A stretch of DNA of 19,809 nt from Ramlibacter sp. (GTDB lineage Bacteria > Pseudomonadota > Gammaproteobacteria > Burkholderiales > Burkholderiaceae_C), in the NCBI GenBank assembly GCA_028292185.1, contig JAQGMT010000287.1:1-19809 (forward strand). The letters are read 5' to 3'. Positions 7,670 to 15,152 of this stretch are shown piece by piece. Each line of letters begins with the position of its first letter. Position 1 is the first letter of the stretch. A program made the translations under genes and the position numbers. Below the pieces are notes generated by a model that was not told the origin of the DNA, made no database searches, and saw nothing but the letters and a program-made list of their open reading frames with translations.

Positions 7670-7999
7670 CTACCAGCCGAGGCCAAACCGCAAGGACAGC
7701 ATGACGGCGGTGCCGCAGACGATGGTGCCGAACAAGCTGCGTCGCCACGCGTAGAAGGCCAAACCCGCGAGGGCACCGAACAGGCCCGCATTGCGCCAGG
7801 TATCGATGAAGTGGCCCTGCGTGATGAACAGCTCCGGCGCGACGACGGCCGCGAGTGCGGCGGTGGGCGCATAGCGCAGTCCCTCCCGCAACCACCTGGG
7901 CATCGGCAGCTCGCCTTTGGGCAGCATGAAGAAGGAACGGCACAGCAGCGAGACCGCGGCCATGCCGAGGGTGGTGTAGAAGATTTCCAGCGCGCTCAT
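7670..7999 (-). CDS. azlD: AzlD-family branched-chain amino acid exporter small subunit
   Basis: The 109-residue hydrophobic protein has about four membrane segments (roughly 5-25, 45-60, 71-86, 89-103). The motif LRYAPTAALAAVVAPEL (41-57) is typical of AzlD, and the length is normal. Its ATG overlaps the azlC TGA in an ATGA arrangement, indicating translational coupling. AzlC and AzlD together form an inner-membrane exporter known for branched-chain amino acids (AzlCD of Bacillus subtilis, YgaZH of Escherichia coli). The substrate here is inferred only from the family. Confidence 0.9.
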   Translation of the reverse strand: MSALEIFYTTLGMAAVSLLCRSFFMLPKGELPMPRWLREGLRYAPTAALAAVVAPELFITQGHFIDTWRNAGLFGALAGLAFYAWRRSLFGTIVCGTAVMLSLRFGLGW

Positions 8000-8748
8000 G
8001 GCTGCGTCTTCTCGCGGCGGGACCGGGCATGGTCGGCCAGCACGCCGACGGCAACGGCCGCGGAGATGCCCACCAGGATGTTCAGGCGCAATGGCAGCGC
8101 GTAGGCCGCAACGGCTGCGCACCCGGCCACCACGGCAGCGACCATGGTGGATGGCGTGCGCAGCTGCGTGCAGGTCAGCGCAAGCAGTGCCATGGTCCCT
8201 GCGAAGCCCAAGCCCCACGACGTCGGAATCGCGTGCCCGGCGACGATGCCGGTGATGATGGCCACCTGCCACAACCCATACGTCACCAGCGCGCTGCCGA
8301 GGAAATAGTCGGTGTGCGCCTGCCCCGTTGCGAGTTCGGGGAAGCGGCGCATGAACAACGCGAAGTTGGTGTCGCCCATCAAGTAGCTGAGCGCGATGCG
8401 GCGGCGGCGCGGCAGATGGGCGAAATACGGGCGGTAGTGAAAGCTGAAGGCCATGAAACGCAGGCTGACGCACGCCGTGGTCGCCCAGACCACCCAGGCC
8501 GGTGCATCCGCCACGATCAGCGGCAGCGACGCGATCTGTGCCGAGCCGGCGTAAACCAGCACCGACATGAAGACGGCCAGCGGAATGCCCATTCCGCTTT
8601 TGGCCATGGCGACGCCGGCGACCACCCCCCACGCCGCGATGCCGATCGCCATCGGCGCCGCGTCGCGGGCGCCCTCGCGAAACGCCGGCCGCCGCACGAG
8701 GGCCAAGGCCTCGTCGCGCAATGTGCTGATAGAGAAATTCAAAGACAC
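7996..8748 (-). CDS. azlC: AzlC-family branched-chain amino acid exporter large subunit
   Basis: This is a 250-residue membrane protein of the AzlC/YgaZ family. After an N-terminal amphipathic stretch come the family's FREGARDAAPMAIG entry, a VYAGSAQ motif in an early membrane segment, a conserved SLRFMAFS...Y region, LSYLMGDTNFAL and several further membrane helices, ending in a charged tail. A GTG at 8784 would add 12 residues, but the GTG at 8748 has a strong GGAGGG Shine-Dalgarno just upstream and is preferred. It is the pore-forming partner of AzlD, which starts inside its stop codon. A 108-base gap separates it from the cytochrome gene, so it probably has its own promoter, though none is clearly seen. 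It should export branched-chain or related amino acids. Confidence 0.92.
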   Translation of the reverse strand: MSLNFSISTLRDEALALVRRPAFREGARDAAPMAIGIAAWGVVAGVAMAKSGMGIPLAVFMSVLVYAGSAQIASLPLIVADAPAWVVWATTACVSLRFMAFSFHYRPYFAHLPRRRRIALSYLMGDTNFALFMRRFPELATGQAHTDYFLGSALVTYGLWQVAIITGIVAGHAIPTSWGLGFAGTMALLALTCTQLRTPSTMVAAVVAGCAAVAAYALPLRLNILVGISAAVAVGVLADHARSRREKTQP

Positions 8749-8856
8749 CGTCCCTCCGTCCGGGGATTGTCTCTTGTTGCCCACCGGCGGCCGGGAAAGA
8801 ATGCAAGGCCGCCTTGAAGAAGCGTCTGCGCGCGTGCGGCAACTGGCCGCGACCGA

Positions 8857-9189
8857 TCAGTGCAGGGACAGGATCCAGCGGGCCAGCTGCTTGCCTTCCG
8901 CGTCGCTGATGAGCGGGCGCTCGCTGCTGTCAGGCATCCTCGCGCGACCCGAGAGCGGGCCGAGGTGGGCGTCGCTTCCGAACCGCATCACGTCGATCAG
9001 CTTGGATTCAGGGTCCTTAATCGTCCTGTAGATGGCGCCCATCTTCTGGAACGAAGGCCCGATGGTGTCCTTGTCGATGGAGTGGCACTGCATGCACTGC
9101 TTCTCCTCGGCAAGTTTCGGGTTCGCGAGGGCTTGTCCGCCCCAAGCGGCCGCAATAAGAAAGGCCGCGGTGATCGGGATGGTCTTCAA
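8857..9189 (-). CDS. Class I (c551/c552-like) periplasmic cytochrome c
   Basis: The 110-residue precursor has a signal peptide ending near ALA (residue 22). The mature protein contains one haem-binding motif CMQCH (32-36), with His36 as proximal ligand, and Met85 in ARMPD as the likely distal ligand. A GPSF segment follows the haem site and a C-terminal helix (ARWILSL) closes the fold, as in small c551/c552 electron carriers. The start is TTG at 9189, chosen because GGAGG lies seven bases upstream and the signal peptide then begins MKTIP. A TTG at 9213 would add eight residues. It should shuttle electrons in the periplasm. No oxidase or dehydrogenase partner is adjacent. Confidence 0.9.
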   Translation of the reverse strand: MKTIPITAAFLIAAAWGGQALANPKLAEEKQCMQCHSIDKDTIGPSFQKMGAIYRTIKDPESKLIDVMRFGSDAHLGPLSGRARMPDSSERPLISDAEGKQLARWILSLH

Positions 9190-9346
9190 GATGAGCCTCC
9201 AGCTGTGGTGCAAGGCAACATTAGTCCGCGCGGCGGCAGCTTCGTTTGACCGATGTCAACAGGAAGGGACATTCCCAGCAAGGCGTCACCGCCAGCAGTA
9301 CCTCGCACGACCTTGAAGCAGGCGGTGCTGCCCTGAGCGATCCTTC

Positions 9347-10123
9347 TTACATTCCCAGAAACTGCCCGACCGCCGTGTTGTAGGCGTCGACGCGCAGGAT
9401 GTACGGATAGTGCCCGCCGTCGGGAATGTCGACGACGCGCGCGCCGGGGTGGGCGTCGCGCAGATCCTTGCGGACGTTTGCCGGGATCAGCGGATCGTTG
9501 TCGCATTCGACCAGCAGGATGTCCCGATCGGGGATGGCCAGCGGCGGCAAGGGCAAGGCCTGCTGCACCGCGAGCAGGCGGGAACGCAGCATGTTGCCGG
9601 CACTTGCAGGCGACATCAGCGTGAGCTGAACCTGCTTGAGTTCACCGCCAGGCTCGGCCTGGATGCGCGCGAGTGCGTCCTGCGCGACCGTTTCGGCACT
9701 TGACTTTTCCAGCGCGTGAAGCTTGTCCGCCGTTTGCAGCGGCGCGGCGTCGCGAAAGCTGTTGCCCACCACCAGCCGCCGAAGGCGCATCGCATGGTCC
9801 ACCGCCACCCACTGCGCGACATAGCCGCCCAGCGAAGTGCCGACCAGGTCGAAGCGCTCGATGTCCAGCGCATCGGCGCACGAGATCACGAACTCGCCCA
9901 GCGCGTGCCCGTCCACCAGGGGCGGAAGGTTCAGCGCCACCAGGTTGCGGGTGGCGCCCCAGGCCATGAACTGCTTGAAGAAAACTTCCGCGGTGCCCAC
10001 GGCGCCATGGAGCCACAGCACGGGCACGCCGCCGCCCGTGGTGCGAAGGATTTGCGCGCGGGCGCCGTGCAGCTCGATCGTGCTGACGGGCCATTGGGAT
10101 CGGAGGGCTTTGAGGGTGGACAT
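9347..10123 (-). CDS. Alpha/beta hydrolase, maspardin-like
   Basis: A 258-residue cytoplasmic alpha/beta-hydrolase. It has a WLHG oxyanion-hole region (37-40), the nucleophile elbow GTSLGG (Ser97), a VVGNSFRD strand-loop (118-125), an acidic candidate in CDNDPLIP (Asp208 or Asp210) and His238 in GGHYPY. The elbow followed about 20 residues later by an NSF-D motif resembles maspardin (SPG21)-type hydrolases, a resemblance from memory rather than a search. The ATG at 10123 is preferred over the upstream in-frame start at 10213, which would add a non-conserved leader and overlap the divergent gene. No strong Shine-Dalgarno is seen. The substrate is unknown. It is divergent from the gamma-glutamyltransferase-family gene with an 88-base shared upstream region. 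Confidence 0.85.
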   Translation of the reverse strand: MSTLKALRSQWPVSTIELHGARAQILRTTGGGVPVLWLHGAVGTAEVFFKQFMAWGATRNLVALNLPPLVDGHALGEFVISCADALDIERFDLVGTSLGGYVAQWVAVDHAMRLRRLVVGNSFRDAAPLQTADKLHALEKSSAETVAQDALARIQAEPGGELKQVQLTLMSPASAGNMLRSRLLAVQQALPLPPLAIPDRDILLVECDNDPLIPANVRKDLRDAHPGARVVDIPDGGHYPYILRVDAYNTAVGQFLGM

Positions 10124-10211
10124 CTTGGTTTGGAGAGAATAGCGGCAAATTCGCTGAGTTGTGGGCTGCTGGGCAGTCAGTCTCGCGTTCAAACCACCGC
10201 CTAAGGAACTC

Positions 10212-11852
10212 ATGGACAGCAGTCAATTTTTCCACATCCAGACGGGACGGCCCGCCACGCTCGCAACCCGCGGCATGGTGACGTCGCCCCATTCTCTCGC
10301 ATCGGCTGCGGGCAGCGATGTGCTGCGCGCGGGCGGCTCCGCCATCGATGCCGCGATCGCGACGGCCGCCGTGCTCGCGGTGGTCTATCCGCACATGACC
10401 GGCATCGGCGGTGACGCGTTCTGGCTGATCCACGACGGCGCCAGCGGCGAAGTGAAATACCTCAATGGCGGCGGCAAGGCCGCGGCCAGCGCGGACCTCG
10501 CTGCGATGGAGCGGCGGGGGCTCAAGGAGATTCCGCTGCAGGGCGTCGTGCCCGCCACGTTGACCGTGCCGGGGTCAGTGGCCAGCTGGATCGCCGCGCA
10601 CGAGGCACACGGGCGGCTGCCGCTGGCGCGCGTGCTCGAAAGCGCGATCTCGTCCGCGCGCGACGGCTTTGCTGTCGGCGCGCGGCTGGCCGGCTTCGCT
10701 GCCGCGATGCAGGAGGAACTGGCGCAGCAAGCCGAAGCCGCGGCCTTGTTCCTGCCCGGCGGCAAGCCGCTGCGCGCCGGCAGCAAGATGCGCAATCCGG
10801 CCTTGGCCGACACGCTGCAGGCCATCGCGCAAGGTGGCTGGTCCGGTTTCTACGAAGGCCCGGTGGCCGCGGAGATGGAGCGTTTCTCGCGCGATGCCGG
10901 CGGCTTCTTTAACCAAGCCGATTTCCAGCAGCAACGCGCCACCTGGGCCGCCCCTCTTGAGGGCACTTATCGCGACGTCACCCTGTACAACACGCCGCCG
11001 CCCACGCAGGGCATGTGCGTGCTGGAAATGCTGAACCTGATCGAGCCCTTCGAGCCGCACAAGATGGACTTGCTGGGCGCGGATCGCGTGCACCTGATGG
11101 TTCAGGCCAAGCAGCTGGCCTACCACGACCGCGATCACGTGCTGGCCGATCCCGCGTTTGCCGATGTGCCCGTGGCTCGGCTCATCTCGAAGCAGCATGC
11201 GCGCGAACGCGGCCGCCTGATCGACATGCGTTCGGCGCTGCGCTGGGACCAGGTGCCTTCCTACGGCAGCCTCAAAGGTGACACGGTGTACGTCGCCGCG
11301 GTGGACCGCGACGGCAACGCCGCCTCACTGATCCAGAGCTTGTATGGCGTGTTCGGCTCGTGCCGCGTGGCCGGACGCACGGGTGTGGTGATGCAAAACC
11401 GCAGCGCCTATTTCTCGCTCGATGCTGCGCACCCGAACCGGCTGGAGCCGGGCAAGATTCCGCTGCACACGCTGATCGCCTCGATGGCCAAGCGCAACGG
11501 CAAGCTGTGGGCGGTGCTGGGCTGCATGGGTGCCGACGGCCAGCCGCAGATCCAGCTGCAGCTGTATTCGGCAATGATCGATGGCGGGCTGGACATCCAG
11601 CAGGCCATCGAGATGCCGCGCTTTCTGTCGGGCCGTTTCGCGCTGGGCGAAGCGCGCGACACGCTGCACATCGAAGGGCGCTTTCCCGCCGCGGCCATCG
11701 CGGCGCTGCAGGAGCGCGGGCACATCCTCGATCGCTGGGGTGACTGGCACGAACTGGCCGGCCACGCCCACGGCATCACCATCGATGCGAACGAGGGCGT
11801 GCTGAGCGGCGGCTCGGATCCGCGCAGCGACGGAGCGGCGATCGGGTATTGA
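10212..11852 (+). CDS. Gamma-glutamyltransferase-family Ntn hydrolase (YwrD/HpxW-like)
   Basis: This is a 546-residue Ntn hydrolase of the gamma-glutamyltranspeptidase superfamily. The N-terminal region has SPHSLASAAG...LRAGGSAIDAAIA and the GIGGDAF motif (65-70). Autocleavage is expected before Thr358 in GDTVYVAAVDRDGNA, giving large and small subunits. The small subunit has FGSCRVAG, MQNRSAYFSLD, HPNRLEPGK and GCMGADGQPQ; these follow the YwrD/HpxW-like branch more than classical periplasmic Ggt. There is no signal peptide, so it should be cytoplasmic, unlike E. coli Ggt. ATG 10212 follows AAGGA at good spacing; an upstream in-frame ATG at 10161 is less likely. The substrate may be a gamma-glutamyl compound or another amide (HpxW acts on oxamate); the sequence alone does not decide. 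Confidence 0.88.
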   Translation: MDSSQFFHIQTGRPATLATRGMVTSPHSLASAAGSDVLRAGGSAIDAAIATAAVLAVVYPHMTGIGGDAFWLIHDGASGEVKYLNGGGKAAASADLAAMERRGLKEIPLQGVVPATLTVPGSVASWIAAHEAHGRLPLARVLESAISSARDGFAVGARLAGFAAAMQEELAQQAEAAALFLPGGKPLRAGSKMRNPALADTLQAIAQGGWSGFYEGPVAAEMERFSRDAGGFFNQADFQQQRATWAAPLEGTYRDVTLYNTPPPTQGMCVLEMLNLIEPFEPHKMDLLGADRVHLMVQAKQLAYHDRDHVLADPAFADVPVARLISKQHARERGRLIDMRSALRWDQVPSYGSLKGDTVYVAAVDRDGNAASLIQSLYGVFGSCRVAGRTGVVMQNRSAYFSLDAAHPNRLEPGKIPLHTLIASMAKRNGKLWAVLGCMGADGQPQIQLQLYSAMIDGGLDIQQAIEMPRFLSGRFALGEARDTLHIEGRFPAAAIAALQERGHILDRWGDWHELAGHAHGITIDANEGVLSGGSDPRSDGAAIGY

Positions 11853-11876
11853 CGCAGACCGCCGTGACTGCGTTTT
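11852..11876 (+). terminator. Possible Rho-independent terminator after the gamma-glutamyltransferase-family gene
   Basis: ACGCAG (11852-11857) and CTGCGT (11868-11873) can pair as a 6-base stem around a 10-base loop, with a TTTT run starting at the stem end. It fills the 22-base space between convergent genes and overlaps the EthD stop codon. The stem is short, so the call is tentative. It would not act well on the minus strand because no T-run follows there. Confidence 0.4.
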
Positions 11877-12192
11877 AGTGAACGACGACCTCGCTGATCT
11901 GGATCACCGGAGACAGGTCGGTGTAGTTCGGGATGTCGCCCATGATGGTCTGTTGCTCGGACGGGCCGAAGCTGTCCTCGAACGCTTCCATGGAATCGAA
12001 GAAGATGTCGCACGTGGCCACGTAAGTTGGGGGCGCCCCGGGGCCCGCGCCGGCCACTCCCTTTTCGACGGTGTAGTGCTTGCAGCTCTCGCCCAAGGTC
12101 GCCTGCACCAGAGGCATGTGCTTCTCGCGATAGTAGTCATGGTCGAATCGCGCGCCGGGGGTATTGGGGTACATCACGCTGAGTTTGATCAC
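11875..12192 (-). CDS. EthD-domain protein
   Basis: A 105-residue single-domain protein of the EthD family (dimeric alpha-beta barrel fold). It opens VIKLSVMYPN, followed by the family signature FDHDYYREKHMPLV (17-29) with the conserved Tyr-x-x-x-His spacing, a central strand and a FEDSFGP region. Length is typical. The start is GTG at 12192, supported by an AGGAG eight bases upstream; the frame continues upstream only as non-conserved sequence overlapping the amidohydrolase in another frame. EthD was first described in ethyl tert-butyl ether degradation, but most homologues have no tested function. It lies 148 bases downstream of the amidohydrolase on the same strand, hinting at a shared catabolic role. 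Nothing else was seen in that gap. Confidence 0.88.
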   Translation of the reverse strand: MIKLSVMYPNTPGARFDHDYYREKHMPLVQATLGESCKHYTVEKGVAGAGPGAPPTYVATCDIFFDSMEAFEDSFGPSEQQTIMGDIPNYTDLSPVIQISEVVVH

Positions 12193-12340
12193 GTTGCTTC
12201 TCCTGGTCGAATCCGCTGCGCCAGATCTTAAGCGCCGCACCATGAAGATCCAACTCTGCGGGAGCGTGTCTTGTGCAATCGCGTGCACATGCGCATCGAG
12301 GAGGAGATCTTCTAATTTGAGTTTGTCTCCTGCGAGGAAC

Positions 12341-13459
12341 TCACGCAGCCACTGCCGGCAGGCGCAGCATCTTCGCCAGGTTGCCGCCCAGGATCGCCAC
12401 CCGTTCGCTTTCCGGCATGTTGGCGCCGGCGATGATGTCCAGCGTGTCGGGCCAGTTGTACGGCATGTCCGAGCCATAGACCACGTGGTCGTAGCCGCAG
12501 GTGGCGACGAGATGGCGCAGCCCCTCCTGCGAGAAGGCCATCGAGTCCACGTACAGCTGGTCGCGGAAGTATTCCGCCGGGTGCCGCTTGTTCGCGCAGT
12601 TCGCGTTGGGACGCACGTCGCAGGCGACGTCGGTGCGGCCGAGGTAGGACGCAAGGTAGCCGCCGCCGTGCGCGAGGATCAGCTTCAACTTGGGGAAGCG
12701 GTCGAGCGTGCCCTCGAAGATCATGCGCGTCGCGAACATCGTGGTCTCGAGCGGATTGCCGATCACGTTGCCCAGGTCACCGCGGCCGTCCAGCGAGTTC
12801 GGCTTGAGGATGTTGTCGGCGCCGCCGGGATGCATGAACACCGGCACGTCCAGCTCCTGCGCCTTGGCCCAGAACACGTCGAACTCCGAGGTCGACGGAA
12901 CGCGGCCATTCACGTGGCCACCGATGGATGCGCCGCGCGCGCCGAGATTCTTCACGGCGTGTTCGAGTTGCTGCGCGGCGAGCGCCGGGTGCTGCAGCGC
13001 CGGGGAACTCAGGAAGTAGAAGCGGCCCGGGTTCTTCGCACAGATCTCCCGCAGGCCTTCGTCCTGGTAGCGGATGAACTTCTCGGCATCGGGCAGCGAC
13101 GCGGCGTACCACCAGAATTGGTTCACGCTCAGGACGCCGAGGTCGATGCCGCGTGCGTCCATCTGGGCCAGCCGAGCCTCGTTGATGGTGAGCTGACGTG
13201 CGATGGGGGCGTTCTCCGCCGGGTTGGCGGCCGCCGCCATTTCGGGCGACGACATCAGCTTGGCCGAGCCGGGTATATAGCAGTGCGCATGGATGTCGAT
13301 CACGCGAGCGCGGCGCCCGCTGACCGAGATGATCTTGCGTTGCGCGGGGGGCGACTGCGCGAAGGTGCCAGGCGCGCCGGCGAGCAGCGAGAGTCCGGCA
13401 CCCATGAACAGGGCCCGCCGTGTGGAATTGACGGCGAGCAGCGGCTTATCTTGAATCAT
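12341..13459 (-). CDS. Tat-exported amidohydrolase (ACMSD-like, amidohydrolase_2 family)
   Basis: A 372-residue metal-dependent amidohydrolase with an N-terminal twin-arginine signal (STRRALF at 12-18, then a hydrophobic core to about 29, likely cleaved after TFAQ or nearby). The TIM-barrel metal-site residues are visible: HAH motif (His57, His59), His210 in VFMHPGG, His264 in ILAHGGG and Asp331 in YGSDMPY. This is the pattern of amino-carboxymuconate-semialdehyde decarboxylase and related 2-hydroxy-acid or aromatic-acid decarboxylases and hydrolases. The ATG at 13459 has AAGGAG five bases upstream. Export is unusual for ACMSD-type enzymes, which are generally cytoplasmic. The substrate is unknown. 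An EthD protein follows downstream, suggesting a small degradation operon. Confidence 0.9.
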   Translation of the reverse strand: MIQDKPLLAVNSTRRALFMGAGLSLLAGAPGTFAQSPPAQRKIISVSGRRARVIDIHAHCYIPGSAKLMSSPEMAAAANPAENAPIARQLTINEARLAQMDARGIDLGVLSVNQFWWYAASLPDAEKFIRYQDEGLREICAKNPGRFYFLSSPALQHPALAAQQLEHAVKNLGARGASIGGHVNGRVPSTSEFDVFWAKAQELDVPVFMHPGGADNILKPNSLDGRGDLGNVIGNPLETTMFATRMIFEGTLDRFPKLKLILAHGGGYLASYLGRTDVACDVRPNANCANKRHPAEYFRDQLYVDSMAFSQEGLRHLVATCGYDHVVYGSDMPYNWPDTLDIIAGANMPESERVAILGGNLAKMLRLPAVAA

Positions 13460-13568
13460 GTGTCTCCTTGTGGGCGCGCTCTGTGCGGCGCCGCGCCACG
13501 ATATACCGGCGGGCGACTGTGCGCAAGGTGACGATTGCTGAGTTGCGCGCGCGCAGCCCGGCGTACTG

Positions 13569-15152
13569 CTAGCGGCTCGCGCCCTTCGGGCCCAGCAGCA
13601 GCAGTCCGCGCTCCTCGAACCACCGCGGCCGGCCGTCGTCGTTCGCGGGCACGCGATCCGCGCGCACCAGCGCCATCTCGGTGTCGGCCGGCGCGCGCAC
13701 CGGCACTTCGCGCTGCAGGTACACGGCGAAGCTGGGCAGGTGCAATTGCCATTGCACGGCGGCCCCGCCGTGGATCCGCGCCACGGCGGCGGCGCGCTGC
13801 ACCGGCCCTTGCACGACGTCGCCGCACCACGGCAGCAGCCAACCGGCGAGCAGCCAGGCCACGATGCCCGCCAGGGCTGCGCTGCGCGGCAGCAAGCCCG
13901 CATCGCGCCGCGGCCAAAGCACGACGACCAGCGCGGCGGCCAACGCGAGCAACGGCGCCGCGATATCGGGTGGCGCGGCGTCGCCGATCAGCGCGCGATA
14001 GAACGGGTTGCTGACGGTTCCCGCCGCGCGCACAAGAACCCATGGTGCGCTCGCCAGCGCCAACAGCCACACGGCCGCGAGCCACAAGGTCGCTCGCGCC
14101 AGGCGGGGACCCATGGCCGCCACTTCACGCCCCATCAAGAGCACCAGCGGCGCGTAGCCATACAGCACGTAATGCGGCAGCTTGGTGCCCGAGAGCGAAA
14201 AGAAAACGAAGACGAACGAACCCCACAGCAGCAGGTAGCGCGCCAGGGGCTCGCGCCAAAGTGCGCGCGCGCGCGCGATCACCGCGACCAGCGCCGCGGC
14301 CCACGGCATCGCCAGCACCGGGGTGACCACCAGGTAGTACAGCGGCGTGCCGCCGTGCCCCTGCAAGGTGCCGGTGAAACGCTCGACGTTGTGGCGCATG
14401 ATGAAACCGTCGACGAAAGCCATCCCGTCGCGATGCAGCGCGTAGGCGTACCACGGCACCGCGATGCCGAGCAGCAGCAGCCAGCCGACGGGGTCCCGCG
14501 CGGCACGCGCAAGCACACGCCAATCGCGGCTGAAGGCGCTCCAGAGCACGAAGGCCGCACCCGGCACCAGCACGGCGATCGGCCCCTTCACCAGCAGGCC
14601 CAAGCCGACCCACGCATAGGCTAGCCGCAGCGGCGTCTTGCCGCCGGTCTCGAGGTAACGCCACAGGTCCAGCCCGGCCAGCACCAGCAGCAGGTTCAGC
14701 AAAGCGTCCGCTGTGGCACCGTGGCCGATCGCCTGGAAGCCGACGCTGGTGGCCGCGATCACTCCGACGGCGACAGCCGCACGTTCGCCCCAGCGCCGCG
14801 CCGCGAAAGCGGCCAGCGCCAGCGCCATCGCCCAGATCGACAAAGCCGACGGCAGGCGCAACGCGAATTCATTCAGCCCGAACGCGCGCACGGAAGCGGC
14901 CTGCAACCAGTACACGCCGATCGGCTTGTCGAAGCGCGGTGCGCCATTGAGCGTGGTGTGGCCCCAGTCGCCGCTGGCCAGCATTTCGCGCGTGGCCTCC
15001 GAGAACGCGCCTTCATCGACGTCGAAGAGCGGGACCCCGCCCAGCCGCCAGAGCAAGGGCAGCGCCAGGGCGAGCGCGAAAGCGATGCGTGCCGCCGTGT
15101 GACGTGCCAGCGCGTTCCCCGGCCACACGCCGGCGAATCGCGAGTCAGACAT
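13569..15152 (-). CDS. GT39-family glycosyltransferase (ArnT-like)
   Basis: This is a 527-residue polytopic inner-membrane glycosyltransferase with about eleven to twelve hydrophobic segments. The first periplasmic loop has the family's acidic motif LFDVDEGAFSEATREM (42-57, Asp46/Glu47 likely catalytic), then TTLNGAPRFDKP (66-77). A second landmark is FFSLSGTKLPHYVLYGYAPL (317-336). The C-terminal part (about 455-527) is a short periplasmic domain. GT39/PMT_2 enzymes move a sugar from a polyprenyl-phosphate carrier to lipid A, protein or another envelope acceptor. The ATG at 15152 overlaps the GT2 stop by 8 bases, so translation is coupled. The partner GT2 probably supplies its donor; sugar and acceptor are unknown. 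It ends the cassette, and the next minus-strand gene is about 110 bases downstream. Confidence 0.93.
   Translation of the reverse strand: MSDSRFAGVWPGNALARHTAARIAFALALALPLLWRLGGVPLFDVDEGAFSEATREMLASGDWGHTTLNGAPRFDKPIGVYWLQAASVRAFGLNEFALRLPSALSIWAMALALAAFAARRWGERAAVAVGVIAATSVGFQAIGHGATADALLNLLLVLAGLDLWRYLETGGKTPLRLAYAWVGLGLLVKGPIAVLVPGAAFVLWSAFSRDWRVLARAARDPVGWLLLLGIAVPWYAYALHRDGMAFVDGFIMRHNVERFTGTLQGHGGTPLYYLVVTPVLAMPWAAALVAVIARARALWREPLARYLLLWGSFVFVFFSLSGTKLPHYVLYGYAPLVLLMGREVAAMGPRLARATLWLAAVWLLALASAPWVLVRAAGTVSNPFYRALIGDAAPPDIAAPLLALAAALVVVLWPRRDAGLLPRSAALAGIVAWLLAGWLLPWCGDVVQGPVQRAAAVARIHGGAAVQWQLHLPSFAVYLQREVPVRAPADTEMALVRADRVPANDDGRPRWFEERGLLLLGPKGASR
14263..14277. repeat. (GC)n dinucleotide run inside the GT39 gene
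   Basis: A 15-base alternating G-C run, seven GC units plus a final G, lies within codons for an Ala-Arg-rich membrane-edge stretch (around residues 292-297). It may be slippage-prone or form Z-DNA, but it does not disrupt the frame. Arg/Ala codons in high-GC genomes easily generate such runs. Confidence 0.6.

Noticed and set aside
8000..8842. N-terminal extension of the AzlD frame through azlC
   Set aside because: This is a shadow frame of azlC; AzlD starts at the ATG overlapping the azlC stop.
9269..9358. Direct repeat ACATTCCCAG at 9269-9278 and 9349-9358
   Set aside because: Only 10 bases, and the second copy is in the hydrolase coding end. Likely chance, with no transposon signs such as target duplications or terminal inverted repeats.
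12193..12654. Upstream extension of the EthD frame overlapping the amidohydrolase
   Set aside because: The extension overlaps the real amidohydrolase in a different frame and carries no EthD features. The GTG at 12192 has a good Shine-Dalgarno.
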